The notes under the pieces are model-generated. The model was not told the origin of the DNA, did not search any database, and saw only the letters and a program-made list of their open reading frames with translations. Positions 29,642 through 41,428 of a stretch of DNA of 64,000 nucleotides are shown here, piece by piece. The position numbers and the translations under genes are program-made. Source of the DNA: JAXLYE01 sp046351595 (GTDB lineage Bacteria; Myxococcota_A; Polyangia; Palsa-1104; JAEUJZ01); contig JAXLYE010000004.1 of the NCBI GenBank assembly GCA_046351595.1, positions 620,001 through 684,000 on the forward strand, read 5' to 3'. The first letter of the stretch is position 1. Every line of letters begins with the position of its first letter.

Positions 29642-29836
29642 ATGTCGACCGCTACGAAGCCGGCGCACCGCGAGGCGCCACGAGTCCTGGAGCCGAAGGA
29701 AGAGGGATCTGCGCAGCTGCCGGAGTCGAAGCAGGAGCAGAGCCCGGACGGCAAGGGGAGCCAGCGCGGAGGGATGATCATCGCGCTGGCCTTCTTCCTG
29801 CTGCTGGCGCTGTTCCTGGCCACCAACATGAAGTGA
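29642..29836 (+). CDS. 64-aa single-pass membrane protein
   Basis: Starts at MSTATKPAHREAP behind GAGGAGACG. The first 43 residues are hydrophilic and acidic (EPKEEGSAQLPESKQEQSPDGK). The C terminus is one membrane helix, MIIALAFFLLLALFLA, ending TNMK, so it would be tail-anchored. It lies 51 bp before the CPA2 antiporter and may be its partner or part of the same transcript. No family recognised. Confidence 0.6.
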   Translation: MSTATKPAHREAPRVLEPKEEGSAQLPESKQEQSPDGKGSQRGGMIIALAFFLLLALFLATNMK

Positions 29837-29887
29837 TGCGCTGCCGGTGCGCGCGCGGGCTCGCGGCGCACCGGCCCCGGGGGGTGC

Positions 29888-31993
<2,106 letters not shown>

Positions 31994-31996
31994 CCG

Positions 31997-34162
31997 TCAC
32001 GCCGGCTGCGAGACGCAGCCCGCCTGCTCCCACACCGCCAGGTCGTTCCCGGTGCTGCACTGGCCCGCGTCGCGGCCGCCGCGGCCGTCGTCGCCGACGC
32101 GCAGGTACAGCGTGCGCGGGCCGGGGCGGGGCGTGGGCCAGTCGCACCCGAGCTCCGCGCACTCGCCGGGCTGCAGCACCAAGGGGCTGGTCGCGGTGCA
32201 CAGCGCGGGCGCGCCGGTGCGCGGATCGCCGTCGTAGAAGGTCCCGCTCGCGCCGGATGCAGGGGCCGCGCCGCGGTTGCAGATCTGCGCGCCGAGCCGC
32301 CACGAGACGCGGCAGTCCGAGCTCAGCCCGCCCTCGCGGAAGCGCCCGGTGAGATCCGGGCGCGCCGGTGTCGTGCCGACCGCGGGCGGCTCGCCCAGGT
32401 TCATGCGGAAGGAGTTGTGGCCGCGCCAGAACGCCGTCGCCGGGATCGGTACCGTGCGATCGTCGGCGATGTTGCTGCGGTGGTAGGCGTGCTGGTTCCA
32501 CAAGGGGCGCGTGCGCACAAAGCGGTTGCGCGGATCACGCAGCACCAGAAGTCCGCGGCCGCTGCCGCTCCACGGCGTGTTGGTATCGGCCTCGGGGCGG
32601 CCGACGCGCATGCAGGCGCCGAAGTCGTCGTTGGGCACGTCGCTGGCGACCACGATGTCGGCGTGGCCGTCGGCGTCGGCGTCGGCCAGGACCGGCAGCT
32701 CCAGGCCGGTGCTGCTCATGATCGTGCGCGCGGCCAGCGTGTGCCCGTCGAGTCCAGAGAGGATGCGCAGCCAGCACTCGTCGCGGTGCACCAGCTCGGG
32801 CGTGCCATCGCCGTTGAGATCGAGCGCGGTCACGCCGGCGCTGCCCGACGAGAAGTCGTCGATCGGCCGCGACCACAGGACGCCGGGCTCAGGACCGAGG
32901 CAGCCGCGCGGCTTGGGCGAGGCGGCGCAGCGCAGGGCGTAGACCACGAGCCGCTCGGCCGCGGCCACGCCGAAGTCGGGCACGCCGTCGCCGTCGAGGT
33001 CCGCGATCACCGCCGGGCCGCCCCAGCCGCCGCTGCGGATCGTGTACGGGCCGAAGGCGATCCGGCGCCGCGCATAGTCAAACACCCGCACCGCCTGGCC
33101 GTCCTTCTCGGACTCGACCAGCAACAGATCCGGCTCGCCGTCGCGGGTGAAGTCCGCGACCTGGGCGTAGAAGGGCTTGTCGCTGAGCGCCTCGGGCGTC
33201 TTGTCGGCGCCGGTCCGGCCGTCGTAGATGCGGTCGCTGCTGACCACCTCGGGCGCGCCGTCGCCATCAAGGTCCGCGACCACCGGCACCGAGCCCCAGT
33301 ACGCCGACAGGTTGGGCTGCGTCCACAGCACCTCGATGCGCGCCGGCGGCCCGGGGACAAAGCGCGCGACCTGGGCGCCCGCGATGATCTCGGGCGGCGC
33401 CGCACCGTCGACGTCGGCCAGGGTCGGCGCGCTCCACAGGTCCTTGTCGTACGGGTTGCGCTCGCGCACCGGCACGTCCGAGCGCGCGCGCAGCTCGCCG
33501 TCGTGGCCGAAGACGAGCAGCCGCCGCGCCGCGTCCAGCGTCACGATCTCGGCCCGCCCGTCGGCGTCCAGGTCCGCCACCGCGACCTGCGCCTGCCCGT
33601 CCGCGAGCAGCGACAGCCCGGCCTTCTTCCAGCGCAGCGAGCAGTCGCTCGGCCTGAGCGCCACGAGCACGTCCGGGAACGCCGTCGCCACCACCTCGGG
33701 CTTGCCGTCGCCGTCGAGATCCGCGACCACCGGCGTCGACATCACGTCGAGGTCGCGCAGGTGGCAGGCGACCTCGGGCTGCTGGAACTCGTCCGGCGGG
33801 AACACGCCGCCCTGGCACCGCTCGTCGAAGGGCACGAGCCGCACGCAGGCGTCGAAGGCGACGCAGGCGCCGTGGTAGCAGCGTCGGTCGTCCGAGCAGT
33901 CGTCGGCCGTGGTGCAGCTGCCGCGGTCGGGCAGGCAGACGCCGTCGAGGCAGCGCTCGCCGCGGTCGCAGGGCACGCGCTCGCCGCAGGCGCGGCCGCG
34001 GCAGCCGTCGACGTTCTCGATGGGCCGGGCCGGCGGGCGCGCCCTGTCGACGGGGGCCGGCGGTTCCTCAAAAGGCTCGTGCGCCGCGCAGGCCCCGAGC
34101 CATGCGACCGAGAGGAGGCCGAGCCCTGTCCGGGCCGCGCGAAGCGTGCGTCTTGGGTGCAT
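31997..34162 (-). CDS. FG-GAP/VCBS-repeat lipoprotein with Cys-rich N-terminal module
   Basis: A 721-aa protein. The signal GLGLLSVAWLGAC is a lipobox with Cys25. Residues 50-115 are Cys-rich in a pattern (CRGRACGERVPCDRGERCLDGVCLPDRGSC...) typical of myxobacterial surface proteins, followed by repeated FG-GAP/VCBS units with DxDGDGxPE calcium loops (VVADLDGDGKPEVVATAF, VADLDADGRAEIVTL, VVADLDGDGAPEVVSS, VIADLDGDGVPDFGVA and others). These form an integrin-alpha-like beta-propeller. A final beta domain carries Cys residues. Likely anchored on the outer membrane; ligand unknown. Confidence 0.85.
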   Translation of the reverse strand: MHPRRTLRAARTGLGLLSVAWLGACAAHEPFEEPPAPVDRARPPARPIENVDGCRGRACGERVPCDRGERCLDGVCLPDRGSCTTADDCSDDRRCYHGACVAFDACVRLVPFDERCQGGVFPPDEFQQPEVACHLRDLDVMSTPVVADLDGDGKPEVVATAFPDVLVALRPSDCSLRWKKAGLSLLADGQAQVAVADLDADGRAEIVTLDAARRLLVFGHDGELRARSDVPVRERNPYDKDLWSAPTLADVDGAAPPEIIAGAQVARFVPGPPARIEVLWTQPNLSAYWGSVPVVADLDGDGAPEVVSSDRIYDGRTGADKTPEALSDKPFYAQVADFTRDGEPDLLLVESEKDGQAVRVFDYARRRIAFGPYTIRSGGWGGPAVIADLDGDGVPDFGVAAAERLVVYALRCAASPKPRGCLGPEPGVLWSRPIDDFSSGSAGVTALDLNGDGTPELVHRDECWLRILSGLDGHTLAARTIMSSTGLELPVLADADADGHADIVVASDVPNDDFGACMRVGRPEADTNTPWSGSGRGLLVLRDPRNRFVRTRPLWNQHAYHRSNIADDRTVPIPATAFWRGHNSFRMNLGEPPAVGTTPARPDLTGRFREGGLSSDCRVSWRLGAQICNRGAAPASGASGTFYDGDPRTGAPALCTATSPLVLQPGECAELGCDWPTPRPGPRTLYLRVGDDGRGGRDAGQCSTGNDLAVWEQAGCVSQPA

Positions 34163-34257
34163 GCGGGACCGCCGCCCGGAACCATACTACGGAGCGGCGG
34201 CGGTCAAGCCGCGCTCCGGCCGATCCGGGCGCTGGCTGCGTCGGGGGGGCGTCCGTG

Positions 34258-35228
<971 letters not shown>

Positions 35229-35229
<1 letters not shown>

Positions 35230-36248
35230 TAGGGGAGCAGATCCCCGCCGCGCACGAGCGTGAGCTTGGGCAGCGTGTGGGCCGCGGCGCGCGCCAGCAC
35301 CCGCGCCTGCTCCGCCTTCGACAGCGTCGGCCGCTCGCGCAGCACGCCGTCCGCCTGCGCCTCGATCTTGTTCAGCATCGCGACGCCGGCCCCGTAGGTC
35401 AGCAGCAGCTCGAAGCGCAGGTCCTCGCCCACGCGATCGATCAGCGGGCGGCCGCGCTCGAGCAGCGCCCGCGCCCGCGCCACCTGGAAGCGCAAAAGGT
35501 CGCGCCAGGCGCGGCTCGAGGCACCGAGCAGGTGGGCGCTGGCCGGGGCCGTGCGCACGCCCTCGGGCAGCACGCCGAAGTGGCGCAGATCCTCGACGGG
35601 CAGCATCAGCCGGCCGCGCGGCAGGTCGCGCCCCAGATCCTGCATGAACACGGTCAGCGACAGCGCGGTGCACAGCTCGCTGGCGAAGCCGAGCAGCGTC
35701 GGCTCGCGGTAGCCGAACACGCCGAGCACGAGCTGGCCGATGGGCTCCGCGCGCAGCCGGCAGTAGGTGCGCAGCTCGTCGAACGTCGCGAACAGCGAGG
35801 GCGAGAGGTCCATGCGGCAGGCGGCGATGACGTCCTGGAAGGGCGTCACCGGCAGGTCGCAGCGCTCGATGGTGTCGCGCAGCGCGACGAACAGCGGGTG
35901 GTCGGCCTCGCCGTGGAACGTGCGAATTAGCTCGTCCTCCCACTGGTCGAGTGCGGAATGGCGCTGGCCCTTTTGCTGCGAGTCGTCGGCGAAGGAGGTG
36001 GCGACGCGCGAGAAGGCGTAGATGGCGGCCAGGTGCGGGCGCTTGAGCGCGGGCACGAAGCGCGAGGCCGCGGGGATGCCGTCGTGGCGTGCGTGCGCGA
36101 GCTTCTCGCACAGCGCGTACGCTTCGCTGAGCGAGTACGCACGGCGCGGCGCGGCAAGGATCGGCGAGCGCGCAGGCCCGCCGATCGGCACGAACCCGGA
36201 CGGCTGCGACGGAGACGGGTGGATGAAGAGCTGACGGTTGTGGAGCAC
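35229..36248 (-). CDS. hpnC: Squalene synthase HpnC-type
   Basis: A 339-aa squalene/phytoene synthase fold. The N terminus (YSLSEAYALCEKLAHARH) and YAFSRVATSFADDSQ match the HpnC branch, where the first Asp motif is reduced compared with DDxxD. The second motif is FMQDLGRDLPRGRLMLP. HpnC hydrolyses presqualene diphosphate to hydroxysqualene. It is translationally coupled to hpnD. About 35 residues of low-complexity sequence precede the fold, so a slightly later start is possible. Confidence 0.84.
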
Positions 36249-36370
36249 GGCGTCGCCTCTTGGCTAAGGTCTGCCCTGAGTCCCGGCAAGTCTCGTGCCT
36301 GACCGCCCTGGTTGGGCCATCGCCGCGCGCGCTGACGGCTGCCTGCGCGCGCGGGCCCGTTCGTGATCGC

Positions 36371-38764
36371 TCAGGCGCGCTTGGACCGGCGCGGGCTCGA
36401 CGGCGCAGGCTCCGCGGCCTCGGGGTCGGGCGCGGGGTCGTGGTACTCGCTCTTATAGTCGCTGTACAGGCCGTAGTAGGCGCGGTAGCCCTTGGCGCGG
36501 ATGTCGATCTCGTTCAGCACCACGCCGACGATGTTGCCGCCGACGTCGAGGATGTGCTGGGCGGCGCGGCGGGCGGCGTCGCGGTGCGTCTGCGCGTGGC
36601 GCACGACCAGCACCACCCCGTCGACGCGCGTCGCCAGGATCGCCGGATCCGTCACCGGCACCGCCGGCGGCGAGTCGATGAGCACGCGGTCGTAGCGCCG
36701 CCCGAGCTCGTCGAGCACGGCCCGGAAGTGCTGGCCGTTGAGCAGCTCCGCCGGGTTCGGCGGCGTCGGCCCCGACGGCAGCACGTCCAGGCCCTCGACC
36801 GGCGTCGCGCGGATCACCTCGTCGAGCTTGGCTTCTCCGACGAGCACGCTGGTCAGCCCGAGCGCCGAGGAGTCCGCGCCCATGCCAAAAGCGCGGGCGA
36901 TGCGCGGTCGCCGCAGGTCGCCGTCGATGATCAGCGTGCGCGCGCCCGACTTGGCCAGCACCGTGCCTAGGCTGACGCAGCACAGGGTCTTGCCCTCGCG
37001 CGCCATCGACGACGTCAGAAGGATCGTGCGCAGCTCGCGCTCGGCGCCGGCGAACAGGAGGTTCGTGCGCACCGCGCGGCAGGCCTCGGCCACCGTCGAG
37101 CGCGGGTGGTACGCGACGTACAGATCCGGCGGGTGGCGGCGGCTGCCCGGCTGGAAGCGCGGCACCATGCCGAGCAGCGGCAGCCCGAGGAACGCCTCGA
37201 CGTCCTCCTGCGACTTGAGCGTGCGATCGAGCGCGTCCAGCGCAAACGCCAGCCCGACGCCGAGCAGCAGCGCCAGCATGCCGACGAGCAGGAGCGTCAC
37301 GCGCGGCCGCGGGCTGACCGCGAGCTTGGGCAGCCGCGCGTAGTCCAGCACCTGGATGTGCCGCTGCCGCATGCGCCCGACCATGCCCGTCTCCTTGGTG
37401 CGGTTCAGCACCATCGCGTACTGCTTCTGCACGCTGTCGGACTCGCGCTTCAGCTTGTTGTACTCGATCTCCAGGCGGCTGATGCGCAGGCCCTCCTGCT
37501 TCAGCGTCGCCAGCTCGGTGCTGACCTTCTGCTCGTCGGAGGCAGCCTCGTTGTAGCGCAGGCTCGCGGCGGACAGCGCGACCTCGACCTCGCGCCCGAG
37601 CTCGCGCAGGATCTGCTCGACCTTGACCGACTGCTGCTGCACCTGCGGGTGGCTGTCCTGGTAGCGCGTGCGCAGCTCGGCGAGGCGCCGCGACTCCTCG
37701 GCATAGGTGCGGCGCAGCTCACCGAGCAGCGGCGGCATCTCGCCCGACATCACCGGCACGTGCAGCGCGTCGACCTCCTTGAGCTTCTTGATCTCGGTGA
37801 GCTGGCTCTGGCGCTGCAGCTTGCGCAGCCGGATCTCGGTCAGCGCGTCGGTGTACTTGTCGATCTGGCGCGACACCTGGTTGGCGCGATCTTCGAGGCT
37901 CACCGACAGCATGTCGTGCTGCGCCTTGTACTCGTACAGCGCCAGGTCGGCCTCCTGCACGGCCTTGCGCAGCCGATCCAGCTCGTCGGCGAGCTGCTTC
38001 GAGGTGACCTGCGTGTTGACCTCGCGGCTGGTTTCGGCGTCGGCGACGAACTCGTCGGCGACCGCGTCGGCGATCTTCTTCGCCCACTCGGGGCTGGTGT
38101 GGCGCGCGGTCACCAGCAGCACGCGCGTCTCGGCCACCACGTCGGCCGAGTAGTGCGACAAGAGCGCCTCGGCCGCCTCGTCGAGCGTGAGCTTCGGCGC
38201 CGGCCGCCCCCCGTCGCCAGACGCCCCGCCCGCCCCAGCCGGTGAGAAGAAGTCCGGGTGCTCGACGAGGCCCAGCCGCGCCGCGGCGCGCCGCGCCAGC
38301 GAGTCGCTGGTCAGCACCTTGCGGCTGGTCTGCAGGTAGTCCTGCATCATGTAGAAGTTGGCCGGCGTCGGATCGAGCAGCTCGTGCACGGCGCTGCCCA
38401 GCGCCTGCGGCACGCTCGCGTGGACCAGGATCGACGCCCGCGTCTCGTACAGGCTCGGCTGCGCCTTCAGCCACAGCGCCGTCAGCGCCTCGAGCAGCAC
38501 CAGCATCCCGAGCAGCACCCACTTGCGCTCGAGCAGCACCGCCAGGTAGCGCTGCAGCTCGGTCTGTCCGTCGTCGCGCACCGAGCGCAGCGCGCGTGCC
38601 TTGGGCCGCGCCGGAGCCGCCTCCGGGCCGAGCGAGGCGACGGGCGTGGCGACGCGGCCCGCGTACGGAGCCGCCTGGCGCTCCAAGGCCGCGTCCTCGT
38701 CGGGCTCGAAGCTCGGACTCGGCGTCGGGGACTCGTCCGACAGGGGGCGGCGCTCGGCAGGCAT
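36371..38764 (-). CDS. Polysaccharide co-polymerase/BY-kinase (Wzc-like)
   Basis: A 797-aa protein. Residues 70-500 form the Wzz module: TM1 WVLLGMLVLLEALTALWL, a long periplasmic coiled coil, and TM2 LLLVGMLALLLGVGLAFAL. The cytoplasmic kinase follows: Walker A' LTSSMAREGKTLCCVSLG (about 582-598), Walker A'-type Asp in LIIDGDLRRP, and Walker B VLIDSPPAVPVTD. The C-terminal Tyr cluster has six Tyr between residues 760 and 774. Such proteins control export and chain length of exopolysaccharide through Tyr autophosphorylation. No glycosyltransferase or Wza gene is nearby. The N-terminal 60 residues are disordered. Confidence 0.92.
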   Translation of the reverse strand: MPAERRPLSDESPTPSPSFEPDEDAALERQAAPYAGRVATPVASLGPEAAPARPKARALRSVRDDGQTELQRYLAVLLERKWVLLGMLVLLEALTALWLKAQPSLYETRASILVHASVPQALGSAVHELLDPTPANFYMMQDYLQTSRKVLTSDSLARRAAARLGLVEHPDFFSPAGAGGASGDGGRPAPKLTLDEAAEALLSHYSADVVAETRVLLVTARHTSPEWAKKIADAVADEFVADAETSREVNTQVTSKQLADELDRLRKAVQEADLALYEYKAQHDMLSVSLEDRANQVSRQIDKYTDALTEIRLRKLQRQSQLTEIKKLKEVDALHVPVMSGEMPPLLGELRRTYAEESRRLAELRTRYQDSHPQVQQQSVKVEQILRELGREVEVALSAASLRYNEAASDEQKVSTELATLKQEGLRISRLEIEYNKLKRESDSVQKQYAMVLNRTKETGMVGRMRQRHIQVLDYARLPKLAVSPRPRVTLLLVGMLALLLGVGLAFALDALDRTLKSQEDVEAFLGLPLLGMVPRFQPGSRRHPPDLYVAYHPRSTVAEACRAVRTNLLFAGAERELRTILLTSSMAREGKTLCCVSLGTVLAKSGARTLIIDGDLRRPRIARAFGMGADSSALGLTSVLVGEAKLDEVIRATPVEGLDVLPSGPTPPNPAELLNGQHFRAVLDELGRRYDRVLIDSPPAVPVTDPAILATRVDGVVLVVRHAQTHRDAARRAAQHILDVGGNIVGVVLNEIDIRAKGYRAYYGLYSDYKSEYHDPAPDPEAAEPAPSSPRRSKRA

Positions 38765-38907
38765 CGGAAGGCTCGCCCCTATTTTGCAGGAACTGCGAAG
38801 GAACTCGAGCGGGAAGCGCGCCGGTCTGCGCCGCCGCTTCGTCGAGAGCCCGCCGCGCGAGCGGCCGCGGTGGCCCGGTGACGCCTCGACGCCGCAGCTG
38901 CGCTACG

Positions 38908-39438
38908 ATGAGACAACCCTGCGCGAGGCCCGACTTGTCCCGTCTGCCGGTCCCCACCTATGTCTTCGCCCTGGTCGTGGTGCGCCTGGGGCACCGCTTC
39001 CTGCTGGTGCACGAGCGCAAGCACGGCCAGCTCTACTACCTGCCCGCCGGGCGCGTCGAGCCGGGCGAGAGCATCGTCGCGGCGGCGCACCGCGAGACGC
39101 TGGAGGAGGCCGGGCTGCCGATCGACCTCGCCGGCATCCTGCGCATCGAGCACTCGGCGCTTGCCGACGGCAGCGCGCGCATGCGCGTGTTCTTCCTGGC
39201 CTACCCCCGCGACGACACGCCGCCCAAGTCCGTGCCCGACGCCGAGTCGCTCGGCGCAGTCTGGGTCTCGCTCGACGAGCTGTCGCGCTACCCGCTGCGC
39301 GGCGACGAGGTGAGCGCCCTGTTCCGCCATGTCGCCGAGGGCGGCCCGGTCTACCCGCTGAGCCTCCTGTGCGCCGAGGGCGCCCCGTGGACGCGGCCGG
39401 GGGCGGGCGCAGGCGAAAAGGCCGGGGGCCGCGACTGA
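38908..39438 (+). CDS. Nudix hydrolase
   Basis: A 176-aa protein starting at MRQPCARPDLSRLP; a TTG at 38935 is also possible. The Nudix box GRVEPGESIVAAAHRETLEEAGL fits GX5EX7REUXEEXGU completely, so Mg-dependent hydrolysis of a nucleoside-diphosphate-linked substrate is expected. The sequence resembles general MutT/ADP-ribose type enzymes and does not identify the substrate. It is divergent from the BY-kinase across 143 bp. The C-terminal 25 residues are a low-complexity tail. Confidence 0.87.
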   Translation: MRQPCARPDLSRLPVPTYVFALVVVRLGHRFLLVHERKHGQLYYLPAGRVEPGESIVAAAHRETLEEAGLPIDLAGILRIEHSALADGSARMRVFFLAYPRDDTPPKSVPDAESLGAVWVSLDELSRYPLRGDEVSALFRHVAEGGPVYPLSLLCAEGAPWTRPGAGAGEKAGGRD

Positions 39439-39570
39439 GGCCGAGCGCAGCGGCAGCGAGACGGAAACGGAATCGGCAGGCGCAATCGGAACCGCACGTG
39501 TGCAGCGCCTGAAGGTCGGGAGCAGGGTCCCAATGAGCCAGCCAACGAGCCAGCGCGCCTGAGCGAGTCA

Positions 39571-40521
39571 ATGAGCAAGCCCAGCCCGTTAGATACCAAT
39601 CGCCAGTCAAGTCATCCGGCAAGTCATCCGGCAAGTCATCCGGCAAGTCATCCGGCCAATCGCCCGGCCGATGAGCCGCAGGCCAAGGCGCAAGCGATCC
39701 AACCCATGGACCGATCGGCTGATCGGCCTGCGGTTGAGGGCGATCGGGAAGAGCGTGCGGAGGCGCCCGCGTCTCAACCGCCGGAGCCGAGCGTCCCGCC
39801 GCACGTCGAGGAGCTGGTCGGCGCGCTCTTGCGCCACCCCGGCTTTGCCAGCGGCGAGCGGCGCTTCCCGCGTCGCGTCGAGCGGGACGAAGGCGCGGAT
39901 CTGGCGGAGCAGCTCATGGCGCAGGTCGATCGCGCCTGCGCGGCGCGCTCGCAGGTTTCGGCCCGGCAGGGCCTGCCCATCGTCTGTTCGCGCGGGTGCT
40001 CGGGCTGCTGCGAAGAGCTGGTGCTCGTCTACCTGCCCGAGGCCGCGGCGGTGACGCGCTACCTGATGCGGCCCGAGAACCACGCGGCCCGCGACGCCTT
40101 CCTGGCCGGGTTCCCGGCGTGGCAGAAGGCGGTCGGCGACGCTGCGGTGCGCATGTCCGAGTGCGTGGCGCGCGGCGACAACAAGGGCTACGTCGAGCGC
40201 CACCAGGCGCAGTGGCGGCGGCGCATCCTGTGCGCCTTCAACCGCGACGGCGAGTGTACGGTCTACCCGGTCCGCCCGCTGGCCTGCCGCAACGCGCACG
40301 CGGTCGAGACGCCGACGCGCTGCTCGGGCGCCAACGTCAGCGGACCGCCGGCCGCGCGCGTCGAGTACCAGCCGCTGGACGAGTACCTGCGCGGCGCGCG
40401 CACCGTGCTGATCGCCGCGCACCACGCCATGGGAGGCGAGCGCCGTCGGCCGCAGGCGCTGTGCGAGGCGGTCCATCGCCTGCTGCAGTCGGCGCTGGCG
40501 GCCGAGCGGCGCAAGGCCTGA
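39571..40521 (+). CDS. YkgJ-type CxxCxxCC cysteine-cluster protein
   Basis: A 316-aa protein. The N-terminal 75 residues are low complexity, including four perfect SHPA-type repeats. The YkgJ/DUF3109-like core has IVCSRGCSGCCEELVLVYLPEAAAVTRYL near residue 135, then ILCAFNRDGECTVYPVRPLACRNAHAVE near residue 220. These Cys clusters are predicted to bind Zn or an Fe-S cluster. The family has no proven function. A 410-bp region without genes follows. Confidence 0.78.
   Translation: MSKPSPLDTNRQSSHPASHPASHPASHPANRPADEPQAKAQAIQPMDRSADRPAVEGDREERAEAPASQPPEPSVPPHVEELVGALLRHPGFASGERRFPRRVERDEGADLAEQLMAQVDRACAARSQVSARQGLPIVCSRGCSGCCEELVLVYLPEAAAVTRYLMRPENHAARDAFLAGFPAWQKAVGDAAVRMSECVARGDNKGYVERHQAQWRRRILCAFNRDGECTVYPVRPLACRNAHAVETPTRCSGANVSGPPAARVEYQPLDEYLRGARTVLIAAHHAMGGERRRPQALCEAVHRLLQSALAAERRKA
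39608..39655 (+). repeat. 12-bp tandem repeat, four perfect copies
   Basis: CAAGTCATCCGG is repeated four times without mismatch, encoding Ser-His-Pro-Ala repeats near the N terminus of the YkgJ-type protein. Confidence 0.92.
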
Positions 40522-40609
40522 GCGGAACCAGCCAGACCGGAGTCCGGATCTCGTTCGATTCGCTGCTAGCGATTGGGCGATTCCTGTCAGGGCGGTTCTT
40601 GCGGAACCT

Positions 40610-40655
40610 CCTGATATTTGAGCCGATGTCTTCGGCTGAAATCAGGTAAGTGCTT
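40610..40655 (+). terminator. Possible terminator after the YkgJ-type gene
   Basis: Outer arms CCTGAT (40610-40615) and ATCAGG (40641-40646) enclose a perfect inner stem AGCCGA/TCGGCT with loop TGTCT. A CTTTTT run begins about 8 nt after the stem. The distance to the T-run is longer than usual for an intrinsic terminator. Confidence 0.4.
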
Positions 40656-40770
40656 TTTGGGGAGTCTGGGTGCTTCTAGGGGAATGGCCAGTGAATTCAA
40701 CTAGTAAGTCGACTAGAACCCAATAAAACCCTGGTAAAAATTTTCTCCGACGGGCACTTAGTTTTTCAGG

Positions 40771-40799
40771 TTGACAGGTAGGGGATCGGTCGTAACGAT
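40771..40799 (+). promoter_or_regulatory. Possible sigma-70-type promoter for the small exported peptide
   Basis: A perfect TTGACA (40771-40776) is preceded by an A/T-rich tract. A weak -10 candidate (TAACGA at 40793) lies at 16-bp spacing. Transcription from here would give a leader of about 130 nt. Confidence 0.35.
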
Positions 40800-40931
40800 G
40801 CGTTGCACAGGGTTCGCCCTGGGTTGTTCGGGTCCCGGCGCAATCGCAGATCGTGTGCCTCGGTGAATCCGCCTGATGCGGCTTCGGCCAGTGGCCGGTG
40901 CGATGCGCCAACCTCGAGAGGAGGTTTGGCT

Positions 40932-41186
40932 ATGACGCTCAAGCATCTCCTTGTTGCAACCGCGGTCGGAGCAGGCCTGCTCACGTTCGGTACCGTGATC
41001 AGCGAGCCTGGCGTATCGCCCGGCACACCGGCTGTTGCAACCAGCGCGGTGTCCATGGACAAGGACGGGCTGGACAAGAACGGAATCGCGGTGGCGGCAC
41101 CCAACCCGCAGGGCGCCGCACCCCGCGAGCTGCTCGCTCAGTCTTCGGTCCGCCGCTGGGTGTTCCCGCACGGTCCGAAGTACTGA
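40932..41186 (+). CDS. Small exported peptide, 84 aa
   Basis: Starts at MTLKHLLVATAVGAGLLTFGTVIS with AGAGGAGG about 8 nt upstream, one of the strongest ribosome binding sites in the window. The N terminus is a signal peptide or a single membrane helix. The mature part is short and polar (SMDKDGLDKNGIAVAAPNPQ) and ends with RRWVFPHGPKY. No Cys and no known domain. The long leader and AT-rich upstream DNA suggest a regulated, possibly abundant product. Confidence 0.6.
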   Translation: MTLKHLLVATAVGAGLLTFGTVISEPGVSPGTPAVATSAVSMDKDGLDKNGIAVAAPNPQGAAPRELLAQSSVRRWVFPHGPKY

Positions 41187-41428
41187 CGGCGCAGGCGTCC
41201 CGACGGCGGTGCAACGCCGCCGCCCGGACGCCGCCGCCCGGCTCCGCGCGACCGGGTTCCGCAGCCCGGCACACGGCGCACGACAGCAGGCTCGCAGGTC
41301 CCTTCAGGTAGGCCAGGTAATCCAGACCGGCTACGTACGAACCAGGGTGCCCGCGTGCAGCGTGCGCGAGGACAACCATGCGGCCCCACGGGAACGTAAC
41401 AGTTGTGTAAACTGGACCGCGCGTCCGC

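Larger units (their letters stand above)
40522..40931. other. Intergenic region, AT-richer, with hairpins and a long leader
   Basis: 410 bp without a supported gene. It contains a 5-bp stem (GGTTC/GAACC, 40594-40608), a two-part stem-loop at 40610-40646, a short inverted repeat CTAGT/ACTAG (40701-40716), an A/T-rich stretch around 40725-40770, and the predicted promoter and leader of the small exported peptide gene. Confidence 0.6.

Noticed and set aside
29191..29880. Long plus-strand frame crossing the small-gene region before the CPA2 antiporter
   Set aside because: It is Arg/Ala-rich and runs on as an out-of-frame shadow of the antiporter.
34163..34257. Small RNA or gene between the FG-GAP lipoprotein and hpnD
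   Set aside because: Only 95 bp with no stem-loop, promoter or frame of note.
35230..36111. Upstream extension of the hpnD frame
   Set aside because: It overlaps hpnC in another frame and has no coding features. TAATG coupling supports the start at 35229.
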